Source: Beroe ovata (lineage: Eukaryota; Ctenophora; Nuda; Beroida; Beroidae). From it: a stretch of 11,666 nt of DNA. Location: assembly GCA_946803715.1 (NCBI GenBank), contig CAMPET010000390.1, forward strand, positions 1-11,666. Reading direction: 5' to 3'. Each line of letters starts with the position of its first letter. The stretch's first letter is position 1. Below the pieces are notes generated by a model. It saw only the letters and a program-made list of their open reading frames with translations, had not been told where the DNA came from and made no database searches. A program made the translations under genes and the position numbers. This document shows, in pieces, positions 1 to 8,980 of this stretch.

Positions 1-460
1 GGTAACAGGTATGACAGTGGTCTGGTCCACAACAGGGATGAAGCACTGCGTGGCAGCGCCCGACACTGCAACTGCAGTACTCTTTATCACTGTACCCTCA
101 CTGTTCACAACTTGCAGCACTGCAGGGGTGGTTGTTGCCTGGTGCATGCCCACCATGCCACCCTGTGGCACCCCAACCACCGTGGCAGTTGTCTGTCCTC
201 CGCCTGGCACCTCCACTGTCACTGTCTGTGCTGTCTGTCCAGCTGTCTGCAGTCCCACTGTGTTCTTAGTGGCGGCTTGAGTGGGGATTGGGGTAGCTAG
301 AACTGGCTGTGTGCCAACAACTACCTGCTGCTGACCTAAGGGAGGAAACGATGAATGATTCGTATTCAGTGCACAATATCTACCGATACTACGATTTCAC
401 GACAAATCATGTTAACAGTATCACAGATTACTGACCCTGCGGTCCCTGGATGACAGATCC
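1..460 (-). pseudogene. Second, partial copy of USF3-like exon 7 end, intron 7 and exon 8
   Basis: Positions 1-460 align collinearly with 5623-6093. Exon 7 tail is 436-460, intron 7 is 336-435 (100 nt against 111, from one 11-nt length difference), and exon 8 is 1-335, running off the left edge. I count seven substitutions in the 335 exon bases, with no frameshift or stop; six are synonymous and one is Ala to Thr. The copy ends abruptly at the N at 461. It is typed here as a partial copy; it is more likely an allele placed twice by assembly than a decayed gene. Confidence 0.8.
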
Positions 461-461
461 N
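461..461. other. Single-N sequence gap/join
   Basis: USF3-like exon 7 sequence stops at 460 and unrelated FTSJ3 intron-side sequence starts at 462. The genuine exon 7 continues differently at 6094. This marks a contig join or a gap of unknown size. Confidence 0.85.
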
Positions 462-564
462 GGTAGAAGTTTCAAGTCAATCGGTCGATCGTTTTGGGAG
501 CTATCCTCAAATGCTCACTCAAACTGGCATGTATTGGTTCGATAAGCTATGATATTAGCTATGA

Positions 565-740
565 TACTCATGTCTAATAGTCTAATGTTGCTATGACTAC
601 AGCTCTGTTGCTATGACAACATGATATCATTACTCATGTCTAATGTTGCTATGACTACAGCTCCGTTACTATGACAACATGATATCATTACTCATGTCTA
701 ATGTTGCTATGACTACAGCTCTGTTGCTATGACAACATCG
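565..740. repeat. 58-bp tandem repeat (about three copies) abutting the FTSJ3 exon 8 donor
   Basis: Units start at 587, 645 and 703 with GTTGCTATGACTACAGCT and are nearly identical; a partial unit precedes them. Each unit also contains GTTGCTATGACAAC or GTTACTATGACAAC (607-620, 665-678, 723-736), which fit the X-box consensus. The array ends about 15 bp short of the exon 8 splice donor at 753. The rest of 462-753 shows nothing recognisable. Confidence 0.88.
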
Positions 741-753
741 TGTCACCACTCAC

Positions 754-3700
754 CTCCTCATCCTCTTCCTCAACCTCCATAAGCTCCTCCCCCTCCTCAT
801 CTTTAGCTGCCGGCTCCTCAGATTTCCGTATCTTCTCCCTCCACTTTATTATAGATCTGGGGGAGAATAACTGTCAGTCTATTCTCTCCTTAGTCCAATC
901 GAAATATACTGAACAAATACAGCTATCGACAAACGTTTCTTTATTGTCAACAGGCTACAACACCCACAACAAGAAGCTAATTTTCAAGACACTCACTTGA
1001 TCTCTTTCTTTCCCAACACTTTGATATCTCTCAAAGAATCAACAATCTCTGTTGTTGTGTGAGGACTTTCTCTTATCTTCTCATCGTCCAGCTCTGGAAT
1101 GAGAACATGACGTGTCGTGATCATTAATTTCCATGGAACATAATGAATGTGGCGATCGTGCAAGTCGAGGGGAAAGCCGACAAGACACGTCACTATAACA
1201 CTTTGTCCGGACCAGGGGGATACAATTTTCAATTATTTCTCCTCCCCCCCCCCTCAGACTCTCTCTCTCATTTACCAATGGTGTAAGCTGTGCTCAGCAA
1301 GTCGAGATACTGCTCAGAGTCCACAAACTGACGTGCACTGACAGTCTTGTGTAGAGACAACGACGCGTCATCTGAGTAACCCTCTCTCTTCCTCGTGATT
1401 TTCTGTCGGGAAGTAAACCTCGTTATTGTTTATGTTGTTACCATGGCAACTATCATATTGTCCAAGTATAGAGTGTTTCTGAGGGATGTTTTCGCTATTC
1501 CGATAGGATGACGAAGAGACGCTTCATTCTTTCATTATTGCTGTTACATCTGAGTCCTTCAATCGGTAAAAACACATACGGTCCCTCCTCAAGACATGTC
1601 ATCATAGAGCAACTCTGATCGTTGCTATGATAACAGTTGTTATGGCAACAATAGACTGCTTGTTTATTGGTGTTACTATTCTTAGACAGGTCTAATTGAC
1701 GAGTAACACGTTTTCAATGTAATCACTTTGCAGTAGTTGACATCTGACAACTCGTTTTTGATTAGGAAAACCCCAGTATAGAAGTATTGGGGTACGGAAT
1801 ACCCAATGTCGCGAATAACCAGCATCAGTGAATACTCAACTTCTGGAAAATCCAATGTAGTGATGACCCAAGAGGAATAATACTGAGTTGGTTATTCCCG
1901 ACCACCGTGTTCTGAATACCCGGGGACCAGGGTCGCGAGAATTTCACTTACGGTGGGGTTGATAAGGTTGAGTTTCTGGTTGTTGTTGGTCTCCTTGACA
2001 ACATCAGCAAACACGTTCTTGTAACTGAAGAACTTGGGGTCGATCTTGTCGGGAGCTAGGTAATGCTGAAACACACGTACTTGGTCAGTGGTCACGTGCA
2101 GTAGTACAAACATGGACACATCTAAACAAGCAATAATTTGGGTGGAAGGGCCATGGAAACGGGATTGTAACAATAAGATTTACTCAACCGTGTACCTGAC
2201 AAACAACGAAAATCTCGGCAGACTCATTTCTCGACGCCTGAGGTTTTGTAGCCATGACCTTCTTGAAAAACTGCTGGAACACCCAGAGCAGAGCTTGGTA
2301 ATCCTTACTCCGGAAAATCTTCGTCACGAAGTAGCCTCCCTCCTTGAGAAACTCACTGGCCAGTTTGAACGCTGACAGTGTCAGTTGAGCTGGAGAAGAG
2401 CAAGGCTGTGTCACAGATACCGCATCAGGGAAGTGAGATAGGTGCGGAATTTGACCAGGAATCGATTCAGCGTCCAAAAATACGTAGGAATCCATCGTAC
2501 TTCATTGAAGATTGAACAAAAAAATTTCTTCATATTTTCAGATTGTAGATTAAAAAACTGCGAAACATGAAAATCCGAGAGACACACTCCTGCCCAAAAA
2601 ACCGCCAAAATAATTTTCCCAGGTGACTCATAGAAAATGGGTGTTTCCGGCCTATTTTTCGCCGTAGAATTCAAATCCGGGCTCAATTTTGAGCTAAATC
2701 ATCGGGAAATCGGTGTAAAATCCAGGCTTATGTGAGATCAATACTTCAAGCAAAACAAAATTTTCAAGCAAAACCTCAAAATCACACTACAGATAGCGCA
2801 TCAGGGAAGCAAGATAGGTCCAAAATTTGAGCGGGAATCGATTCAGCGTCCAAAAACACGTAGGAACCCATCGTACTTCAATGGAAATTGGACAAAAAAT
2901 TTTCTTCATATTTCCAGACTGCAGATTACAAGAACTGCGAAACATGAAAATCTGAGAGACACACACCTGTCCCAAAAAACCGCCAAAATAATTTTCCCAG
3001 GTGACACATAAAAAATGGGTGTTTTTAGACTATTTTTCACCGTAGAATTCAAATCCGGGCTCAATTTTGAGCTAAATCATCGGAAATCGTTGTAAAACCA
3101 ATTTTTACTACTATACCTTGACTGAAAGCATCCTGAGCCCAAGCTTGCCCCACATTGGGAGCTCCGTCATTCAGCACGCAGTCCGCTTTCCATGTCTGCA
3201 TTTGTTTCCGGAGTTTGGCCCGACAGCTATCAGATGTGATATCATCACAGAAGGTGGTCACATTGGGAATCGGTCTGAGAGAGTGGGGGAAGTGATATGG
3301 TGACAGTCAGTGGGTGACAACTGAAAGTCAGGGGGTGTCAGAGAGGTGGTGCGACTCAGGGGTGGCAGTCAGGGGTNGGGGTGGCAGTCAGGCGGATGAG
3401 AGTCAGGGGGTGAGTCAGGGGCTGCCAGTCAGGGGGTGACAGAGAGGAGGTGTCAGTTAGGGGGTGGGAGGGGTCAGGAGTGGGTCATCTCAACTATGAC
3501 ATGCCATCACTAACTCCATGGGTAGAGGTGAATGAGATGAAATGTTACAGAGATTAGTAGTCACAGTGTGAATCTCCTGAACTTTCTCAGGACATGCCAC
3601 TAACTTGATGGGTACGAGGTCGACCCCGATGATGAGCGATGACACCGGCATGAACTTGGCCGCCACTTGACACCACCCCCCAGGAGCGGCACACAGGTCG

Positions 3701-4083
3701 ATACAGACCCTCGAGTTCTCCAGGAACCCGAACTTCCGATTCAGTTGGATAAGTTTGAACGCAGACCTCGCTCTGTAACCTGTACCGAGGAGATCAAGGG
3801 GTGACAGTGGTGTCAGTGGTGTCAGTGATGTTGTGTCAGTGTTGACAGTTGTCAGTGCTTTGTCAGTCAGTGGTTTCAAGTGTCGAATCATGATAAAACA
3901 GCAGTGAAGCAAAAGGACGAGTGGTGTATTGACAACCATATCACTCTTTAAGTAGATCTTTATTATTCGGTAACTTTTCAGAGAAATCTATATGAGACTG
4001 GTAGAAAATAACTTACCGGTTTCCTTGGCGAGCTGATAGAACTTATCTTTACGCGCTTTTCCTATTTTCTGCTTCTTACCCAT
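754..4083 (-). CDS. FTSJ3: FTSJ3/Spb1-type rRNA 2'-O-methyltransferase, N-terminal 345 codons
   Basis: Eight exons (minus strand): 4017-4083, 3605-3779, 3117-3274, 2196-2389, 1952-2065, 1276-1402, 997-1093, 754-856. All phases match and give 345 residues without a stop. The N-terminus [20 protein letters not shown] matches the family start. The FtsJ Rossmann fold follows: YRARSAFKL (K31), SAM-binding DLCAAPGGW (50-58), [10 protein letters not shown] (D117), [10 protein letters not shown] (K157), [11 protein letters not shown] (E192): a complete K-D-K-E catalytic tetrad. Residues about 237-345 match the start of the Spb1 middle region ([29 protein letters not shown]) and end in an acidic run. 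The family acts in the nucleolus on pre-60S particles, and yeast Spb1 methylates a large-subunit rRNA guanosine. The family is about 840 residues long, so over half, including the C-terminal Spb1 domain, is missing here: the sequence meets the N at 461 after exon 8. Confidence 0.95.
1403..1951 (-). other. FTSJ3 intron 5 (549 nt), content noted
   Basis: No exon found. It contains three X-box-like palindromes (1437-1450, 1621-1634, 1636-1649) and a stretch of degenerate GAATACCC/GAATAACC motifs between about 1790 and 1925, similar in style to the Kv intron repeat at 9853-9915. Confidence 0.65.
1437..1649. promoter_or_regulatory. Three RFX/X-box-like palindromes in FTSJ3 intron 5
   Basis: GTTACCATGGCAAC (1437-1450), GTTGCTATGATAAC (1621-1634) and GTTGTTATGGCAAC (1636-1649) each fit the RFX form GTHNYY-AT-RRNAAC. 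The last two are separated by a single base. Binding is inferred only from the consensus. Confidence 0.4.
2411..3098. repeat. Two tandem copies of a ~310-bp element in FTSJ3 intron 3
   Basis: Copies at about 2411-2720 and 2789-3098 lie 376-378 bp apart, separated by about 68 bp. Shared landmarks are CGCATCAGGGAAG, ATCGATTCAGCGTCC, AAACCGCCAAAATAATTTTC and CCGGGCTCAATTTTGAGC. They differ at scattered bases throughout. Each copy has imperfect inverted ends (near AATTTGAGCGGGAATCGATTC and GAATTCAAATCCGGGCTC), like a small fold-back or MITE element. No transposase is visible. Intron 3 (2390-3116) has no other content. Confidence 0.8.
3275..3604 (-). repeat. FTSJ3 intron 2, largely GTCAGGGGGTG-type simple repeat
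   Basis: From about 3300 to 3490 this 330-nt intron is built of degenerate units such as GGTGACAGTCAG, GTCAGGGGGTG and GGTGTCAG. The related GTCAGTG motif also repeats in intron 1 (about 3800-3875). No exon is seen. The donor is GTTAGT and the acceptor CTCTCAG. Confidence 0.75.
3377..3377. other. Single-N gap in FTSJ3 intron 2
   Basis: The 15-nt string GGGGTGGCAGTCAGG is present on both sides of the N, inside GTCAGGGGGTG-type simple repeats. This looks like a repeat-induced assembly gap. Confidence 0.75.
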
Positions 4084-4675
4084 GGTGACGGCTAGAGGAG
4101 GTGATACTGAGTTAATAACACCATGGTAATATATCAGGTGAAAGTTAAACTTTTGACACAATGGATGGTTCGAAAAAAGGAGGGGAAAGTTCGACAAAAG
4201 AATATGTTTATTTGAATTATACCATGACTGTAACAATGTTACATCAAGATATTTCATTTGCAAGATGCATGAATTGATTAAAAGATGTATTGCAGCAGAT
4301 TATTTGTGTTAAGATTGAAAATATCAAGCGATAATTAACGACCGTAGTCCTCATTATAAAGCAAATCAAACATCTTAATGAGAAAACTTTTTTCGCAGCC
4401 TTAGCAAATGACAAACAGCATAGAGCGGTTTTTCTAAACGAACGCAAAACAGGTCTACCTTCAATAATATTTGACATTCATAGTTTCAATATAATTATAC
4501 TCAGTTTTTGCTACTATTTGCATACTATTTACTTTTGATGCATATAACCATAGTCACTATCTTTGGTATTGTTTATGATTCACTATTCAAAGTCATACAC
4601 ATGACAAATGTGATATTTCACTAATCACGAGAGATGTCACATTTTAGTTGTCATGGTGACACCCACGCACACACT
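4084..4675. other. Intergenic region between USF3-like stop and FTSJ3 start
   Basis: A 592-nt AT-rich region with no supported gene. It should carry the USF3-like 3'UTR and the FTSJ3 promoter. A minus-strand AATAAA lies at 4207-4212, about 465 nt after the USF3-like stop and 125 nt before the FTSJ3 ATG, a possible but unproven poly(A) signal. I see no clear TATA box for FTSJ3, as is usual for housekeeping genes. Confidence 0.6.
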
Positions 4676-7600
4676 CTAGTTGTTCATTCCAGTGAGGCTG
4701 GCAATGCTGTGGTTGAGTGGCTGCTTGCTGTCACTCTGGTCAGGATCAGGTGACAGTGTGTCACGGTAACTGACACCTGCCAGTATCTCATTGCCGGCGC
4801 TGTACGGTGGCGTGAAGCACTCACTTCCGAAACTGAGGGGAGAGGGGAGGGTGGGGAACAAGAGTTGGGCAAAAAGTGTGAACTTTAACGAGATCAAATC
4901 ACCCAGACATCTTCCTAGACACCCTGTATCCCTGGAACTAAAATACACCAGCAGTCACACCACTTGTTCATTTGAACTCACCTCCATGGGTCGCTCTCTC
5001 TCTTTCCTACCTGGTGTCCTCAGAGGCACTGGTGAGGTAGATATCTGCTGCATCCACCATGCCGATCTTGGTGTCATCATCCACCCCCTCCCCCGCAGGG
5101 TATGGCTGACAGATTTGGGAGATGGAGAAATCTGTCACATTCGTGTTCCTGGGGGAGAGAGGTGTTATCAGAATTGTGAGAAAGGGGTATCACAAGCTCT
5201 TTATGAAATGGGCGCATGTGTGTCACTATTTGATAATGCTTGGACACTGGACAGTGGACATAGAACTGTCCAGTGTCCAAGCTCAATTCCTTAGCCGCTG
5301 CCACAAGCTCCGCTTCCCTTCCGCAACGAACTTAAAATAAACTTGATCCAATTAGGAACCCTACTGATTCTNTTGGGAGATGGAGAAATCTGTCACATTC
5401 GTGTTTCTGGGGGAGACAGAGGAGTTATCCTATAATAATAATGCTTGGACAGTGGGCAGTGGACAAGGATAATATGGAGATTGTTACTAACTTGGCAGGT
5501 ACTTGCTGCGCAGCTGTCTGTACATTCTGTACATTCTGTACATTTTGCACGGTCTGCACCACATTCTTAGTGGCGACAACAGGAGTCATACTGGTAACAG
5601 GAGTCATGGTAACAGGAGCCATGGTAACAGGTATGACAGTGGTCTGGTCCACAACAGGGATGAAGCACTGCGTTGCAGCGCCCGACACTGCAACTGCAGT
5701 ACTCTTTATCACTGTACCCTCACTGTTCACTACTTGCAGCACTGCAGGGGTGGTTGTTGCCTGGTGCATGCCCACCATGCCACCCTGTGGCACCCCAACC
5801 ACCGTGGCAGTTGTCTGTCCTCCGCCTGGCACCTCTACTGTCACTGTCTGAGCTGTCTGCCCAGCTGTCTGCAGTCCCACTGTGTTCTTAGTGGCGGCTT
5901 GAGTGGGTATTGGGGTAGCTAGAACTGGCTGTGCGCCAACAACTACCTGCTGCTGACCTAAGGGAGGAAACGATGAATGATTCGTATTCAGTGCTTACTG
6001 TTTGCATAATATCTACCGATACTACGATTTCACGACTAATCATGTAAACAGTATCACAGATTACTGACCCTGCGGTCCCTGGATGACAGATCCGATCTGT
6101 ATGGGGCTCTGGTTGTTGGGGCTAGCCCCTGACTCTGGAGTGAGAAGAGACGGGAACTGACTGAGTACCAGAGGTGACTTGAAGTGGAATGTCGGTTCAC
6201 ACATCACGGGGTTGGATGACATGGTGTTGAGAGGGACAGCAAAGTTAGGGATACTCCCGTGAATCATCATGACAACCGGTCCATTCTCCCCCTGGACCAG
6301 CACTGGGGTCTGCTGGGGCTGGGCAGCCACTATGGGTGGAGCAGCCACTATGGGTGGAGCTGCCACTATCGGAGTACTGCTCGCCATGTAAACACCGCGA
6401 CCACCTAAAGAGATTAGAGAATGAGGAAGATTCGACAAAGTAGTGTTGTAAAGTTTAAAACTGAGGAAGATTCTATTTTAGTGAATAAGGTTGCGAGACG
6501 ATACGAGAGGTTAGGGAAGGCGGAAGAGAGTATGATGAGGAATGTCTCCAATGTCAATGCAAGTGTCAACAACACTCTGATCTGTGTTGAAGCTCCACTA
6601 AGTAGAGAGGTATTCTCAAAGTGTTTGCTCCAGATCCCACCCTTACCATTCTCGGTAGGAATAGTTTGCTGGAGATAAGTTGGTATTGTGTAGAGTGTCT
6701 TGTTGGTGTTTGCAGTGGTGACTGTGTTCTCAGCACCAAGAAGCGCTTGGATTGAGTGTCCATTGCTCTTCAGCACTCCGGTGTCTTTGACCTGGGATAA
6801 CATTAATAACAGAAGAATAAGAGATATGATCTATCATCAAAGGAAGATATCATAACAAGTACATACGTCATCGGCATACTGAGGGAACTTGCAATGAACC
6901 TGAACATTGGTGAACACTTGATGGGTCGTTGTTAGAATAGGTTGACCATTGTTGGCTGAGAATGCTGTAGCAACATTGCTTATGTTGGCTGTACCTTGCT
7001 GAACTCCAGTTTGTGGCTGCAACTTCAGCTGAGAATGATGATATCATGGAATTCATAAATGCTAAGTTGCACTCAACTATTCAATACCACTACTTTCTGA
7101 TCATAGATGATGATTCATTGATTGGAGAAACCTGTATAGGTTGTCCAGTGAGAAGTGGCTGTCCTGTTGCACTGTTAGGCGCTGCAGCAGCAACAATTGG
7201 TACAGTTGTGCTGTTTGCTGCTAATAGCGGCATTGCAATCACTTTCTGTTTCTTCTGTTTCTTAGTTGCAGCAACTATTGTCTGAAATATGGATAAGATC
7301 ATGTTCCCAGGGGGAGCTGGCAATATTTCAAGAAGTATTGGGACTCTTATTTAGTATTAGTTAGTACATATTTTGATTTCCATCATGAGCAAACTCAAAT
7401 TTGATTGCAAGAAGTAGGTACTATTGATCTGGTTAGTGATATGATGAAGACTTTTTCAAAATTTGGACACAACCCAGGGAGAGCAATTTACTGCTTACTG
7501 GCAGGTTAGGAGTTGATGAAGCCTTGGTAAGATTTGAAACTGAAACTCTGTCCAGAGTCGGAGTCATTGTGGTGTCTTCCCCATCACTGCCTGAGAATTG

Positions 7601-8353
7601 GATAATACAATTTACAGCAAATCTTAAAATGAAGCATGCTGAAAATATTGAAAACCTATTCTTCACTGTCAAAATCTGTGTTGATCATTCTTACTTGATG
7701 ATTGAGATTTGTCATTTCTGTTCTTATGGATTGACATGTTTAGACTCCAAGCCCCTTTGCTGAGATTTTGGGCTTCTTTCAAAAGATTCAGGTAATGTGC
7801 ATTCTCTGAAGACAGTGATTCAACATTTTTGGTAAGCTTAATAACTTCTGCTTTGAGAGCTTGAACATCATCTGGAAGGTATTTCTCTTGCTTCAAGACT
7901 TCAATGAAGTCAACTGTTTTTTCCAGAATGCAGTTTTTACTCAGTTTTCCATGACATTCTGGGACAAGTGCACATAATCTTACAATCCATTTGTTAATCT
8001 TGTCTTTCCTCTTCCTCTCAGTTTCATTGTGAATAATCCTTCGCTTATCTTCATCACTAGCATTTGGATTCAAAGCAGGAATTGAAGCTCCAGAACTAGT
8101 CATGATATAGTATGGGGTTGTATTTCCAGACTTTGCAGAGACTGAATAAGGGGATCTGAACACAGCAGTGCCAGGAATCTTTGTTGGAGCTGAAATTGGC
8201 AGAAGATTACACCACAAATACAGCTAACCACAATCCAGAGGCAATAAATCAGCAAAAGAATAGCAAATGTAAATGAGAGTTACCTTTATTTCTCTGATAC
8301 TCTTGAGTACCTTCTTCAATAGGGTTTTGGTCAGATAGGATTTTGTCTGACAT
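4676..8353 (-). CDS. bHLH-leucine zipper transcription factor, USF3-like, with Gln-rich C-terminus
   Basis: Ten exons (minus strand): 8284-8353, 7695-8189, 7499-7590, 7132-7281, 6867-7028, 6647-6791, 6069-6404, 5492-5957, 5011-5148, 4676-4832. All phases match; the total is 2211 nt, 736 residues plus TAG. The start chosen is the ATG before SDKILSDQNP; an in-frame ATG farther upstream would add an unlikely hydrophobic leader. Basic region (about 73-87) is H-N-E-T-E-R-K-R-K, then helix-loop-helix (to about 124) and a zipper with L128, L135, L142, L149. A Lys-rich NLS-like KKQKKQK follows (226-232). The remaining ~500 residues are rich in Q, T, V, A and P, with PPIVAA and VQN repeats, as in activation domains. 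An N-terminal bHLH, SKN-x-IL in helix 2 and zipper end EN-x-x-Y-x-x-LLK suggest USF3 rather than USF1/2. It probably binds E-boxes as a dimer in the nucleus. Exon 8 to 9 crosses the N at 5372. Confidence 0.85.
5238..5282. repeat. Perfect 18-bp inverted repeat with 9-nt loop
   Basis: Arm GCTTGGACACTGGACAGT (5238-5255), loop 5256-5264, then the exact reverse complement (5265-5282). It sits in the diverged flank of USF3-like intron 8. The homologous flank at about 5440-5465 has a related left arm but no right arm, so the second arm differs between the two copies. Confidence 0.85.
5372..5372. other. Single-N join inside the USF3-like gene (intron 8/exon 9)
   Basis: Right of the N, 5373-5406 repeats the first 34 nt of exon 9 behind its own acceptor, and the true intron there (5407-5490) is 84 nt, matching its neighbours. 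Left of the N, a complete exon 9 (5011-5148) appears with a longer, diverged intron flank. The two pieces overlap rather than follow each other. Confidence 0.85.
5492..5957 (-). other. Exon 8 of USF3-like gene: Gln/Thr/Val-rich activation-type segment
   Basis: A 466-nt exon encoding residues from QQQVVVGAQPVL through a PVTM repeat (PVTMAPVTMTPVTSMTPV) and VQNVQNVQNVQ to QQVPAK. I place the donor at GTTAGT (5490-5491), because only that phase joins exon 9 in frame. A GTACCT donor 11 nt earlier would break the frame. Most of this exon is present again at 1-335. Confidence 0.8.
7695..8189 (-). other. Exon 2 of USF3-like gene: the bHLH-zipper domain
   Basis: A 495-nt exon with acceptor ATTTCAG and donor GTAAGA. 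It contains the whole DNA-binding and dimerisation module in one exon (residues 24-189). The basic-region His (77) and Glu (81) that read CA half-sites are present; the position taken by Arg in USF1/2 and MAX (basic-region residue 13) is Lys85. Reading past the donor reaches a stop at 7669, so the splice is needed to give the full protein. Confidence 0.9.
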
Positions 8354-8557
8354 AAAAGCTGCCCTTACATAGAACTTCCTGAGTTCAATTTCAGAAAATG
8401 ATAAATTAGCAAAATTGAAATAAATCACCACATGGATGAATTGAGGCAGGGATCAACACAGGGATAATAGTATATAAGCAACAGGTAGTTGCATTACAGA
8501 AATGATGGATGGAAGTAATATAAATATTATAATATAACTGTTATGGTTTTGAACCAT

Positions 8558-8625
8558 CACAAGTAGTGTCTTTGTAAAGTTTGAGCATAGACACAAGTAG
8601 TGACTTTGTAAAGTTTGACCATGGA
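8558..8625. repeat. Two-copy 34-bp tandem repeat upstream of the USF3-like gene
   Basis: Copies at 8558-8591 and 8592-8625 both begin CACAAGTAGTG and contain CTTTGTAAAGTTTGA, with a few substitutions. They lie about 205-270 nt upstream of the predicted start codon of the USF3-like gene. Confidence 0.75.
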
Positions 8626-8980
8626 CTAATCGACAATTGGAAACTATGCTGCAATTTTGAAGTTTTGGTTTGAGGAAATTGATTTTTTTGTCAAATGCAA
8701 TTTTTTTATTGAGGAAAATACATCACATCGGAAATCATGGGATAAAAGATGCAGTTATTGCAATCTGGTAAGCAAAATTTGCCTGTGGATACTAAGCCCT
8801 TTGGAACGAGCGTCCGCGCGCGTATTGCTAGGCCCACTGCCCATCTCATGCCAGCCATGCCATGAGGATAGTTTTGGGCGCGCGCAAAATGACATTTTCG
8901 ACAGAGTCTATCATCAGTCGCGATTATTGTAACGCGCTTGAAATAAGGCCAAGGTTAACAGATTTTGTCTATCCAGTATC

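Noticed and set aside
11-280. Plus-strand open frames over 1-300 and 5441-5922
   Set aside because: They are antisense shadows of the Gln/Thr-rich exon 8 of the USF3-like gene; the minus frame has splice sites, matching phases and synonymous divergence between copies.
565-740. CRISPR array
   Set aside because: The units are contiguous 58-bp tandem repeats without unique spacers, inside an intron-rich animal gene.
740-1000. Plus-strand Ser-rich ORF
   Set aside because: It is the antisense of the acidic Glu-rich end of FTSJ3 exon 8 plus intron.
3490-3939. A stand-alone 149-residue methyltransferase
   Set aside because: Only 3605-3779 is coding; the flanks are intron repeats. Family-matching exons on both sides join in frame.
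5425-5491. USF3-like protein ending at 5425 by reading through exon 8
   Set aside because: The readthrough tail is low-quality intron sequence, whereas exons 9 and 10 join in phase and end at a clean stop at 4676.
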